Shown here: piece by piece, positions 1 through 7,929 of the stretch
Layout of the letters: every line of letters begins with the position of its first letter
Numbering within the stretch: position 1 is the first letter of the stretch
Source of the DNA: CAZOLI01 sp964580675
Lineage (GTDB): Bacteria > Planctomycetota > MHYJ01 > CAYXQY01
DNA: 64,000 bases
Direction: 5' to 3'
Assembly: GCA_964580675.1 (NCBI GenBank)
Contig: CAZOLI010000009.1
Span: forward strand, 27,623-91,622
Position numbers and translations under genes: made by a program
Notes under the pieces: generated by a model
Database searches by the model: none
What the model saw: the letters and a program-made list of their open reading frames with translations, nothing else
Told to the model about the DNA's origin: nothing

Positions 1-517
1 CTATTTTGTTACCGAATACGTCCACACCCGATTCTCCTTCAGCGTCCGATTTCAATGTTCCGATGGGGTCTCCCCTGGACACGGACTGAACGTTCTTTCC
101 GGCCTCCTCACGAAAATCAACCTGATCATTCTCATCCGTCTCGTCCTCATCAGAATTTGAACGAAGATCTTCCGACCACTCCACGGCTTTTTCCCGTTTC
201 TGCTCCAGTTCCGGCTTCTTTCCTTCCGCTACCTGTATCGGTTTCAGTTCCTCCTGTTCAGAAATCGCCTCCTTGATCTCTTCCTTTGCGTTATCCCATT
301 GTTCAGGATCCACGTTGACGCCCAATTCCTCCAGAAATCGGTGGACGTCCGTTGTGTCATGGATCAATGTTGAATCACCCGTATTCTCCTCATCCTCACC
401 CAAACGTTCCGAACCAATCCGGGAAATTTTGACGTATCCCTTTACGGGAGGATCCGACACGAGAAACGAGCATTTAAATGCCCGGTTTACGAGTTTTCGA
501 GATGCCAATTCTTTCAT
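1..517 (-). CDS. FapA (DUF342)-like protein, partial
   Basis: The open frame begins at an ATG at 517 and runs off the left edge of the window, so only about 172 N-terminal residues are visible. The segment ends with a G-D-P-I-G-T motif followed by G-V-D-V-F-G-N, which resembles the conserved N-terminal part of the FapA/DUF342 family (flagellar assembly protein A-like, beta-helical polymer-binding proteins). Residues about 60-140 are rich in Glu and Lys and look helical or disordered. The next gene on the same strand starts far upstream, with its stop at 557, so this may be the downstream member of that operon. The family call rests on a short motif; the function in this organism is unknown. 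Confidence 0.55.
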   Translation of the reverse strand, partial: MKELASRKLVNRAFKCSFLVSDPPVKGYVKISRIGSERLGEDEENTGDSTLIHDTTDVHRFLEELGVNVDPEQWDNAKEEIKEAISEQEELKPIQVAEGKKPELEQKREKAVEWSEDLRSNSDEDETDENDQVDFREEAGKNVQSVSRGDPIGTLKSDAEGESGVDVFGNKI

Positions 518-556
518 GCGAAATAGACTCGTTACCGTTTAGTCCCGTGAATACAA

Positions 557-1219
557 CTACGTTCCCGAAATTCTTGACCCCTCCGGGTATTCACCGTGGG
601 CAAGAGCACCCGCTTCAAGAAACGATCCATCCCCAATACGCGTTCCGGGGGCCACGGTGGCTCCCGCACCGATCATCACTTCATCACCGAGTTTTACGTC
701 TCCGGTAAGCGTTGCACCGGGAGCGATATGACAGTAATCTCCGATTTCGCAACCGTGATCAACGGAGGCATTGGTGTTCACGATGACCCCTTTGCCAAGA
801 GATGCACTCACCCCGACCACACCGCCCGCATGTATACAGCAACCCCTTTCCACCTCTGCCTCCGAACTTATAACGGCGGACGGATGAGGTGTGGTAACGG
901 CCCGGCCAATTTCCTCCGTGAACGTTTCCTGGAGTTCTCTCCGATGCGAATTATCCCCAATAGCCGGAACACAGGAAACCGGGTTCTCGTCAAATCCCAG
1001 GTCCTCCTTCCACCTGTTCCGATCCACCCAGGTACCGAGTACCGGTTTTCCCCTGACAGGACCCTCCAGGTATGGTTCCTCGTCCACCACATCCACAAGA
1101 CCCGCAACGTCGTCAAGCCGGTCTGCTTCATCCAGCATGTCAAGAAGAACCCGGGCCTGGGAACCGGCCCCGAGAAGAACGAGCGAGTTCCGGGACGAAC
1201 GAACGTCACCCCTAATCAT
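557..1219 (-). CDS. NeuD/PglD-type sugar O-/N-acyltransferase
   Basis: This 220-residue protein has the two-domain layout of the NeuD/PglD family. An N-terminal Rossmann-like half begins with L-G-A-G-S-Q-A at residues 16-22 and binds the UDP-sugar in known members. A C-terminal left-handed beta-helix of hexapeptide repeats (about 112-212) binds the acyl-CoA donor. His155 in S-V-D-H-G matches the catalytic His of PglD, and H164 in C-H-I-A-P-G is also typical. It probably acetylates a nucleotide sugar for surface polysaccharide or glycan synthesis in the cytoplasm; the substrate cannot be told. Its start overlaps the end of the upstream pseudouridine synthase gene by 8 bp, which indicates translational coupling. 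An NDP-sugar epimerase lies two genes upstream, which fits a glycan role. Confidence 0.8.
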   Translation of the reverse strand: MIRGDVRSSRNSLVLLGAGSQARVLLDMLDEADRLDDVAGLVDVVDEEPYLEGPVRGKPVLGTWVDRNRWKEDLGFDENPVSCVPAIGDNSHRRELQETFTEEIGRAVTTPHPSAVISSEAEVERGCCIHAGGVVGVSASLGKGVIVNTNASVDHGCEIGDYCHIAPGATLTGDVKLGDEVMIGAGATVAPGTRIGDGSFLEAGALAHGEYPEGSRISGT

Positions 1220-2243
1220 TTCTGGTCTTTAATAATTCAATGACCCGTTCCATGTCCTCCGGAAGAGGGGCTTCAACCGTAAGCCGCTCCTCACTTTCGG
1301 GATGATCAAAGGATATCGTTCGTGCGTGAAGTGCCTGTCTGTGAATAACAGCTTCCGGATCCTCAACGTCATCCGGCCGTTCGTTCCCGGTTATGTTCCA
1401 GGGAAACAGCACATCCTGATCCCCGTATTCGGTATCCGCGATCACCGGATGTCCGATGTGAGAAAGGTGAACGCGAATTTGATGGGTTCGACCCGTTTCG
1501 ATCTTCACGTCCAGAAGACTGAATTTGCCAAACCGCTCTCGCACCCGGTAAATTGTAACGGCACGTTTTCCGTCTTCCCTCACCTTCTGAAACATCCTGT
1601 TGTTTGGATCCGACCCGATCGGAAGATCTATGCGATCCTCATCAAACCGAGGTTCCCCTTTGACGATCGTTGTATACTGTTTGTCAACGTTCCGGTTCTC
1701 AAATTGTTTTCCCAGGCCCGTGCGCGCTCCTTGTGTCTTTGCGACCAGAATGACGCCGCTGGTCTCTTTGTCAAGACGGTGCACAATGCCGGGTCGATAC
1801 ACCTCATCGCCGTTCCGGGAGGGCAGCGAATCCTCACAGTAGCCAAGCACGGCATTTACCAGCGTCCCGGACCAGTGTCCCCCCCCGGGATGGGTCACCA
1901 TCATGGCCGGTTTGTTTACGGCCATCATCCGGTCGTCCTCGTAGAGGACGTCAATGGGAATGTCCTCCGGTTCCGGTTTGGGTTTCACAATTCGAGGCAC
2001 TTCCGCCTCGATGAAATCTCCCACACTTAACCGGTAGGCTTTCTTCGTTTCAACTTCTCCATTTACTTTCACCAGGCCTCTCTTTATCACTTTTTGCAGC
2101 AAACTCCGGGAATACTGCTGCAGGCGATTTGCCAGGTACTTGTCAAGACGGTACCCCTTCCGAACTTTTTTGTTTATTTCGTATTCCTTTTTTTCCAGGT
2201 CATCAAAATCCAGCTGTTCTTTCATACCCAGTTTTGAAAACAA
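1212..2243 (-). CDS. rluD: RluD-family 23S rRNA pseudouridine synthase
   Basis: 343 residues, usual for the RluA/RluD family. An S4 RNA-binding domain lies at about residues 30-85 (Y-R-L-D-K-Y-L-A-N-R and G-L-V-K-V-N-G). The catalytic domain follows and carries H-R-L-D-K-E-T-S-G with the catalytic Asp158. The enzyme isomerises uridines to pseudouridine; RluD members modify helix 69 of 23S rRNA, but the exact target cannot be read from sequence. The S4 domain plus length favours RluD over RluA. It sits 38 bp downstream of the epimerase gene and overlaps the acyltransferase gene, so the three are probably co-transcribed. An alternative start at Met7 is possible. Confidence 0.87.
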   Translation of the reverse strand: MFSKLGMKEQLDFDDLEKKEYEINKKVRKGYRLDKYLANRLQQYSRSLLQKVIKRGLVKVNGEVETKKAYRLSVGDFIEAEVPRIVKPKPEPEDIPIDVLYEDDRMMAVNKPAMMVTHPGGGHWSGTLVNAVLGYCEDSLPSRNGDEVYRPGIVHRLDKETSGVILVAKTQGARTGLGKQFENRNVDKQYTTIVKGEPRFDEDRIDLPIGSDPNNRMFQKVREDGKRAVTIYRVRERFGKFSLLDVKIETGRTHQIRVHLSHIGHPVIADTEYGDQDVLFPWNITGNERPDDVEDPEAVIHRQALHARTISFDHPESEERLTVEAPLPEDMERVIELLKTRND

Positions 2244-2281
2244 CCTGCTGTTGGATGGAACCGTTATGATTGGAAAACCGA

Positions 2282-3247
2282 TTAAAGATGCTCTTCAAAC
2301 CATTCCCAGGTTTGTAACAACCCCTCCTTCAACTCCATTACCGGTTCATAATCAAGCTCTTCTCGCGCCCGGGATATATCGGCGTACGAGTGCCGGATGT
2401 CCCCCGGTCGCGGATCCTCGTAAACGGGATCCACGTCAAGCCCACTGATGTCGCGCAGGACTTCAAACAGTTCGTTTATGGACGTGGAGCGAAAGCCACT
2501 GATGTTGTAAACCTCCCCGGCGTTTTCGGGCCTCTGTGCGGCCGAAAGAAACGCATCCACCACGTTGGAGACGTAGGTAAAATCCCGGGTCTGTTTTCCG
2601 TCTCCGTAGATGACCGGGCGTTCACGCCGAAGAAGAGAACTGATGAACGACGGCACGACAGCGGCGTATTCACTATCGGGATCCTGGTAAGGACCAAAGA
2701 CATTAAAAAGACGAAGAGTAATTACCGGAAGTTCAAAGGTCTCATGATATGCTTCAGCATATAATTCCATGGCCGCCTTCGAAGCAGCATACGGTGAAAC
2801 CGGGTTCCAGCCCGCGTCCTCGGTCATCGGAAGCTCATCGGTTTCCCCGTAAACGGCCGAACTACCTGCGTTCACAATGACCTCCGGCTCAATTTCACGG
2901 GCCATTTCCAGCAATCGCAATGAACCGGTCACGTTGGCCCTGTTGGTCGTCGTCGGATCCCGCACCGAACGAGGAACGGAGGGGATGGCGGCCAGGTGGA
3001 AAATATACGACGCGTCCTCAAAACCCGGAAGTGGACTGCTGATCAGTGACACATCACTCTGGATCAGCCGGACGTCGTCCTCAACATCCTCTATATTTGA
3101 CCGGTTTCCCGTTGCGAAATCCTCAATAATGGAAACGTTCGCACCGTACTCCAGCAGTCTTCGTACCAGGTTGGAGCCGATGAATCCGGCTCCACCTGTA
3201 ACCAGAACGTCGGTATTTTGAAAAATCTCCTTGTTTATCTCCGTCAT
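2282..3247 (-). CDS. NAD-dependent nucleotide-sugar epimerase (SDR)
   Basis: Extended short-chain dehydrogenase of 321 residues. The NAD-binding motif T-G-G-A-G-F-I-G is at residues 17-24, the S-S-A-V-Y-G strand at about 129-134, and the catalytic Tyr153 and Lys157 sit in S-P-Y-A-A-S-K. D-F-T-Y-V-S-N-V-V-D and the C-terminal R-P-G-D-I region are typical of UDP-glucose/UDP-N-acetylglucosamine 4-epimerases of the GalE/WbpP type. It would supply UDP-galactose, UDP-GalNAc or a related sugar for envelope glycans. The NeuD-type acyltransferase two genes downstream supports a polysaccharide role. A related dehydratase specificity cannot be excluded. Confidence 0.83.
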   Translation of the reverse strand: MTEINKEIFQNTDVLVTGGAGFIGSNLVRRLLEYGANVSIIEDFATGNRSNIEDVEDDVRLIQSDVSLISSPLPGFEDASYIFHLAAIPSVPRSVRDPTTTNRANVTGSLRLLEMAREIEPEVIVNAGSSAVYGETDELPMTEDAGWNPVSPYAASKAAMELYAEAYHETFELPVITLRLFNVFGPYQDPDSEYAAVVPSFISSLLRRERPVIYGDGKQTRDFTYVSNVVDAFLSAAQRPENAGEVYNISGFRSTSINELFEVLRDISGLDVDPVYEDPRPGDIRHSYADISRAREELDYEPVMELKEGLLQTWEWFEEHL

Positions 3248-3304
3248 ATTACATTCTTAAAAATCAAGATAACTGCAGCAGAGAGTCCCCATTCCCCCCA
3301 AAAT

Positions 3305-4711
3305 TCACTTGCTCTCAAGTACTTTTTCCCACTCCGATATCCAGTTTTTCTTGAATTCACCGGGGGAAGCATACGTCCCGATGTTCTCCCCTGTAAGCAT
3401 CCGGAGCTGATGATGGAGGTAGGCATAATGGGTCTGGCGATCGGGAGGATTTCCTCCGCCATCCTCGCCCGATTCCGGCACCCGGTTAAACGCCGTTACC
3501 AGCCACCTTGTTCTTGAGTTATTGCTGTTTTTCTGGTACCAACTTCGAATTTCACGGCCACTGGAAAACCAGCGTCCGGTAATGCGATACCAGAACCGCC
3601 GGTAATACGAAAGATGCTCCTCACTGTTCGGGGTGTGAAAATCATAAAATTCAACTTTTTTCTGAACGTCGGAGGTGTTTCCGAACATCTGATACAGTGC
3701 CACGAGTCCGGCCAACCGCAGGTGCTCCCGGCGTCCCGAGTCCTCAACAAGTTCCGAGATGACCTGCTTTACCTTTGATGACGGAGAAGGTGTGTCAGCA
3801 GGGGCCGGTTGTTCCAGGTCTATTTCGCGAATGGTCTTCTGCATATGAAGTGGAAACACACGAATCCCCAAGACCACATGCAATGAACTGAGGGCATCCA
3901 GAACGGCAAAATGATCAACCCGGTTTAAACGGGCATGCAACTCCCGGAGGTTGTTCGCCGTCACATGACCCCGATGGCCGGCGATCATCAATCCTTCCAT
4001 GGCCCTCTTCATCCGTTCCGGAGACGTATCTTCCTTCATAATCACGTCTTTCAGGGGTTTTACCGCTGATTTTTCTGCGGTTCTGACGTAACCTCCTATA
4101 TCTTTCATGGAGGGAGTACCGGATCCGGCAAACGCCTTCGTGAGTTTTTCCTTCGCCGCCTCGCCCGGAGCCTTCTGATTCATCCAGCTCTGCAGTTGCA
4201 GGTATCCCCAGATCCCCACGGCCAGCACGACGACCGCAACAACGCTTCTTTTCGTCCATTTCTTTCGAAGGTAGTCCGCATCAGCATCATCATCCGCAAC
4301 TTTCTCCCCCGTCCTGACATCCGTTCCGCACTCAAGACAGTAGATGTCCCCCTTCAGAAGCTCCGTTCCGCAATTTGGACAGGTTTGGTCCGTCTGTTGC
4401 TGATCCGCTGATTCCGGTTCCTCCGTCTCCTGACGCGGGGGCGGTTGTGTCGATGAAGCCGAACCGGATTCGTCATCCTTCCCCGGTTCGAGATCGGCCT
4501 GAGAAGGACCTTCGGTCACTTCACCAAGCTCCAGACCGGTCCCTTCCGAGGTGGATTCCTCTTCGTTCCCCGTATCCATCCCGGCATCACCCGGTGTCTC
4601 GTCCGGAACTTTCATCACACTTTCACACGATGGACATCGTATTTTCTTCCCCCGGAGGGAATCCTTCACCTCAAGTGTTTTTCCGCAACCGCACGTCATC
4701 TGAAATCCCAT
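3305..4711 (-). CDS. Zinc-ribbon membrane protein of unknown function
   Basis: 468 residues, not assignable to a characterised family. It begins with a CGC...C-P-S-C ribbon (about residues 7-31) of a type common in planctomycete proteins. An acidic, Ser/Pro-rich linker follows, then a second ribbon with C-P-N-C and C-L-E-C (about 110-135), then one hydrophobic helix (about 156-175), and then a roughly 290-residue, mostly helical domain. The expected topology is ribbons inside and the C-terminal domain outside the membrane. The helical part may contain HEAT-like repeats, but I cannot prove this. The protein at 31174-33153 shares the ribbon-linker-helix layout. It is followed by the epimerase gene after 57 bp. 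Confidence 0.7.
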   Translation of the reverse strand: MGFQMTCGCGKTLEVKDSLRGKKIRCPSCESVMKVPDETPGDAGMDTGNEEESTSEGTGLELGEVTEGPSQADLEPGKDDESGSASSTQPPPRQETEEPESADQQQTDQTCPNCGTELLKGDIYCLECGTDVRTGEKVADDDADADYLRKKWTKRSVVAVVVLAVGIWGYLQLQSWMNQKAPGEAAKEKLTKAFAGSGTPSMKDIGGYVRTAEKSAVKPLKDVIMKEDTSPERMKRAMEGLMIAGHRGHVTANNLRELHARLNRVDHFAVLDALSSLHVVLGIRVFPLHMQKTIREIDLEQPAPADTPSPSSKVKQVISELVEDSGRREHLRLAGLVALYQMFGNTSDVQKKVEFYDFHTPNSEEHLSYYRRFWYRITGRWFSSGREIRSWYQKNSNNSRTRWLVTAFNRVPESGEDGGGNPPDRQTHYAYLHHQLRMLTGENIGTYASPGEFKKNWISEWEKVLESK

Positions 4712-5112
4712 TTTTCTTGTGCCCGGCGTGATTTAAATAATCAGATTTCCGTACCAGATTCGACAGGAAGAAAGGCCGTCCATACAACTCCCCATCCTCG
4801 AACGCGACATGTATTGAATCGAATGAACTGATGGAATTCAAGGTTTCCCGAACGGTTTGTTTTTCTCTATCCAGCTGTATATACTTTTAATGAATACGGT
4901 TGAATCGAATCGACTCAGCAGCTGTTCATGCGTTCCGGTTCAATCGGTTTTTGTTTCTCGTCATCAACAGCGAAGTTCAGTAAGGAAACAAAATCCCGAT
5001 CACCGATTAGCCGGCTGGCTCTGGCAGATCCTTCCGAAACGCAAAATACCCTGCCACTCTTCCGGACAACAGAAGACGGTTTGAATTCATAAGATAACCA
5101 GGAGCAAACATA
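4712..5112. other. Intergenic region between divergent genes
   Basis: No credible reading frame on either strand. The region is AT-richer than its neighbours and contains one good promoter match pointing right (4857-4885), about 230 bp before the lipoprotein start. Just before that start, GGAG lies 9 nt from the ATG at 5113. No RNA structure was recognised. Confidence 0.6.
4857..4885 (+). promoter_or_regulatory. Putative sigma70-type promoter for the lipoprotein gene
   Basis: TTGTTT (4857-4862), a 17-bp spacer and TATACT (4880-4885) match the -35/-10 pattern. The downstream gene starts at 5113, which implies a leader of about 220 nt. The same -35 hexamer and spacing recur at 18622-18650. Confidence 0.45.
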
Positions 5113-5616
5113 ATGATCAGCGTGAATCGACACCACCTGTCTTCACTCGTTGGGATTTTTCTGGTTTTCCTGTTTGTGATCTCGTGTTCGTCGTCCACAC
5201 ACAAATGGCTCGAACACCGTCAGTTAAAAGCTGAACACGTCAGTGCCCTGAACCTCGGCTCGACGCACAACATGATCATCGCCGGGGAACGCTCAAACCT
5301 GAGAGTAAATGGCATGGTGGGCAATCACACGCGAGAACTAACGGATTACGTCACGTTTCATGTTCAGGGACCCGGCTCGATCGACCGTGAAAACGGCCGT
5401 GTCTATTTTGAGGGTTCTTCACCGAACGGAAAGGATGGCACGCAGGTCTGGGTCACGTATGATCACAGTCAGTTTAACACAAAAACCCCTCCTTCCGTGC
5501 CCCGGGTGGTGAAAAGCAATCGGGTAACCATCTACGTTCGACCCCGATCGGAGAAAATCGAGATGCCTGAAGTCCGGAAGTACGAGCCAAGGCGTCTGCA
5601 GAAGCCGGTTCGATAG
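5113..5616 (+). CDS. Small lipoprotein of unknown function
   Basis: 167 residues. The N-terminus is a lipoprotein signal: hydrophobic residues 12-23, then V-I-S-C with the predicted lipidated Cys25. The mature part (about 140 residues) is polar and probably beta-rich; V-T-F-H-V-Q-G-P-G-S-I and T-Q-V-W-V-T-Y-D-H-S resemble an Ig-like or Big-type beta-sandwich. The C-terminus is basic. A GGAG lies 9 nt before the ATG and supports this start. The gene stands alone between two oppositely oriented genes. The family is not recognised, and function beyond an envelope location would be a guess. Confidence 0.75.
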   Translation: MISVNRHHLSSLVGIFLVFLFVISCSSSTHKWLEHRQLKAEHVSALNLGSTHNMIIAGERSNLRVNGMVGNHTRELTDYVTFHVQGPGSIDRENGRVYFEGSSPNGKDGTQVWVTYDHSQFNTKTPPSVPRVVKSNRVTIYVRPRSEKIEMPEVRKYEPRRLQKPVR

Positions 5617-5669
5617 CCTTCCCATCCATTCCCGGATTCCCGGGAGACAAAAAGAAACAGGCACTGGCA

Positions 5670-6461
5670 TTAGAGGAGTGATTGCACCTGGCCCCCATCC
5701 ACCTGGATGGTTGTCCCGGTAATAAAGGAGGCCTGTTCGGAACAGAGAAACGCCACAAGACTTCCCACCTCCGCAGGTTCCCCCACACGACCCACGGGTA
5801 TTTCCGATCCCATTTCCCGAATAAATGCTTCCGGTGATTGTTCCGTTCCCCGGGTTTCCTCACGGGCAAGCTCCTCCAGACGACTCGTGTGTACATAACC
5901 CGGGCAGACGTTGTTTACCAGAACCCCTTCCTCCCCCACCTCCCGGGACAGCGTTTTGGCCCAGCCGACCACCGCCGAACGAATGCTATTGCTCAGCATG
6001 AGATTGTCGATGGGTTGTTTTACCGAGATGGACGTCAGGTTTACAATCCGCCCCCATTCCCGATCCTTCATCCCCGGAAGAAATCCTCGAACAAGCCGCA
6101 AACTGCTCATCAGTGTTCGCTCCACCGCATCCTGCCAGTCCTCCTCGTCAAGGGAGTCGAACGTTCCGGGAGGAGGGCCGCCATTGTTGGTAACCACAAT
6201 ATCTATTTTTCCTGATTCCTCAAGTACCTGCTCAGTGAACGCATCAATTTGTTCCCTTTCATCCAGATCAACGATGTACCAGTCCACCGTTGCACCTGTA
6301 TTTTGCTCGATCTCCGACGCCGTCTCACGAAGTTGTTCTTTTCCCCTCGCACAGATCACGAGATCACAGCCATTCCGTCCCAGTTCCATGGCAACTCCCC
6401 TGCCTATGCCTCTGCTGGAAGCCGCCACCAGTGCCCGTCGATCGTCCAATCCCAGATCCAT
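5670..6461 (-). CDS. SDR-family protein with altered catalytic tetrad
   Basis: 263 residues with the overall fold signature of a 3-oxoacyl-ACP-reductase-like SDR. The NAD(P)-binding segment is A-A-S-S-R-G-I-G (13-20), N-N-G-G lies at 92-95, and the C-terminal P-V-G-R-V-G-E-P-A-E-V and I-Q-V-D-G-G are intact. The region that normally holds the Tyr-x3-Lys pair reads L-M-L-S-N-S-I-R at about 154-161, so neither Tyr nor Lys is in place. A known SDR subgroup (BKR_like_SDR_like) shows the same loss, so this is not simple decay. The reaction is unknown. The gene is 10 bp upstream, at its stop side, from the kinase gene stop on the same strand order, so it may be co-transcribed with it. Confidence 0.8.
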   Translation of the reverse strand: MDLGLDDRRALVAASSRGIGRGVAMELGRNGCDLVICARGKEQLRETASEIEQNTGATVDWYIVDLDEREQIDAFTEQVLEESGKIDIVVTNNGGPPPGTFDSLDEEDWQDAVERTLMSSLRLVRGFLPGMKDREWGRIVNLTSISVKQPIDNLMLSNSIRSAVVGWAKTLSREVGEEGVLVNNVCPGYVHTSRLEELAREETRGTEQSPEAFIREMGSEIPVGRVGEPAEVGSLVAFLCSEQASFITGTTIQVDGGQVQSLL

Positions 6462-6471
6462 ATCTACCTCA

Positions 6472-7716
6472 TCAATAATATATTTCGGTCTCTTCGACTT
6501 CCTTCAGCTTCTCAAATTCCTCAATGTATTTTTTCTGAAGAAGCTTCCACTTTATCCCGACGGAATATTCGTCCCTCTCCACGTCTTCATCTCCGCTCGG
6601 ACGACACCACCGAACCTCCCCTCGAGTTTTAAAGGAACTGTTAATGGCCGGGATCACGATCAAACAGTCGACAACCTCCCCTTCCTGAAATTCATCGCCG
6701 GAAGAAAACCCGAGGCCCCCACGACTGAAATTCATGATACTGTACCGGGAACCACCGGGTTTCTCGTATTCCGAATCTTCCTGACGGGTTTCACAATACA
6801 GGTAACTGCCCGGCGAAATCAGGCGGGTATCCCGGTTTTCAATGTCCATGCTGGACCGTTCCTCGAGCCGTTTACCCGAATCTTCGGCCTCTTCTTCTTT
6901 TGGTGGTTCCCAGTGTTTCTTCAGTTCCCACAGCACCATGTTCATGTCCGAAAACCGGTCATCCGGATCCTTCTCAATCATCTTCATCACGGTATCCGAG
7001 AGGGACAGAGAGATGTCCTCCCGTTTTTCGATGAGGGGTTCGGCTGATTCTTTCCGGTGTTTGTCCAGGAGTTCCTGTTTTGTACGGGCGACAAACGGCG
7101 GTTCACCGGACGCCATCTCATACAGCGTTATACCCAGGGAATACATGTCCGTTCGGTAATCGAGAGAATCCCCCTCAATCTGTTCGGGAGCCATGTAGGT
7201 AGGGGTTCCCGAAACACCGGAGGAACCGAAAAAATCAAACGAGAAAAATCCGATTTCCTCCGCTATGGAAAAATCTATCACCCGAACGTCCAGTGTTTCG
7301 TTAACAAGGATGTTTTCCGGTTTTATGTCCTTGTGTATGATGTTCTCCAGATGGAGCGCGGAAAGGGCCTGAGCGGTTTTGATGCCGACAGTAAGCCAGT
7401 GCCTCCGAATGAGATCAGATTCCTGCAGAAGCAGGTTTTTCACGTTTCTGCCGTCAAAGTATTCCAGAATCATGTAAGGACGGCCGTCCACTTCCCCGGT
7501 ATCATAAATATCGAGGAACAGGTTTTCCTTCAGGGTATCCAGAAGCTCCGCCTCAAACTCAAACATCTTCCGTTCTTCGCTATCCGAGGCAGCTTCCTCG
7601 GTTAAGATCTTAATGGCCACGGTGTCCCCACTGCTCTTATCCGCCGCCTGGTATATGACGGAACTCCCTCCACGATTGACCTCTTTTATCGTGTTGTAGC
7701 CGTTTATTCGTACCAT
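6472..7716 (-). CDS. Ser/Thr protein kinase with C-terminal PilZ-like domain
   Basis: 414 residues from the ATG at 7716. A longer frame reaching 7845 translates straight through tRNA-Ala and is rejected. The Hanks-type kinase domain covers about 6-270: a Gly-rich loop (R-G-G-S-S-V), Lys36 in A-I-K-I-L, catalytic H-K-D at 128-130 followed by K-P-E-N, a D-F-S in place of D-F-G, and M-A-P-E-Q. There is no transmembrane segment, so it is cytoplasmic. The C-terminal ~110 residues look like a PilZ domain (N-F-S-R-G-G-L-G-F, R-G-E-V-R-W, Y-S-V-G-I-K-W), which in other proteins binds cyclic di-GMP; the usual RxxxR motif is not clear. No Shine-Dalgarno sequence precedes the start. It may link phosphorylation to a second messenger, which is inference. 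Confidence 0.83.
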   Translation of the reverse strand: MVRINGYNTIKEVNRGGSSVIYQAADKSSGDTVAIKILTEEAASDSEERKMFEFEAELLDTLKENLFLDIYDTGEVDGRPYMILEYFDGRNVKNLLLQESDLIRRHWLTVGIKTAQALSALHLENIIHKDIKPENILVNETLDVRVIDFSIAEEIGFFSFDFFGSSGVSGTPTYMAPEQIEGDSLDYRTDMYSLGITLYEMASGEPPFVARTKQELLDKHRKESAEPLIEKREDISLSLSDTVMKMIEKDPDDRFSDMNMVLWELKKHWEPPKEEEAEDSGKRLEERSSMDIENRDTRLISPGSYLYCETRQEDSEYEKPGGSRYSIMNFSRGGLGFSSGDEFQEGEVVDCLIVIPAINSSFKTRGEVRWCRPSGDEDVERDEYSVGIKWKLLQKKYIEEFEKLKEVEETEIYY

Positions 7717-7729
7717 GATGAGAGAAAGA

Positions 7730-7802
7730 TGGAGACGACCGGGCTCGAACCGGTAACCTCCGCCTTGCAAGGGCGGTGCTCTCCCAGTTGAGCTACGTCC
7801 CC
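7730..7802 (-). tRNA. tRNA-Ala (anticodon UGC)
   Basis: A 73-nt cloverleaf read on the minus strand. The acceptor stem GGGGACG pairs with CGTCTCC and contains the G3-U70 wobble that defines alanine identity. The D-loop is A-G-C-T-C-A-A, the anticodon loop C-T-T-G-C-A-A, and the T-loop T-T-C-G-A-G-C. The discriminator is A; CCA is not encoded. Its 3' end lies 13 nt before the kinase start codon, so the two are likely on one transcript. Confidence 0.96.
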
Positions 7803-7929
7803 ATTCATATACAAATAGATAATATTGATAATTCCATGCGGCCACCCCCTCCGAAATATTTCACTCCACCATTACTGAACGGCTATTTTAGAAAATCGCC
7901 GTGTCAATTTGTATTGAACGGACTGAGAA

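Noticed and set aside
7717..7845. N-terminal extension of the kinase frame
   Set aside because: The extra residues are a translation of tRNA-Ala; the ATG at 7716 fits the kinase fold.
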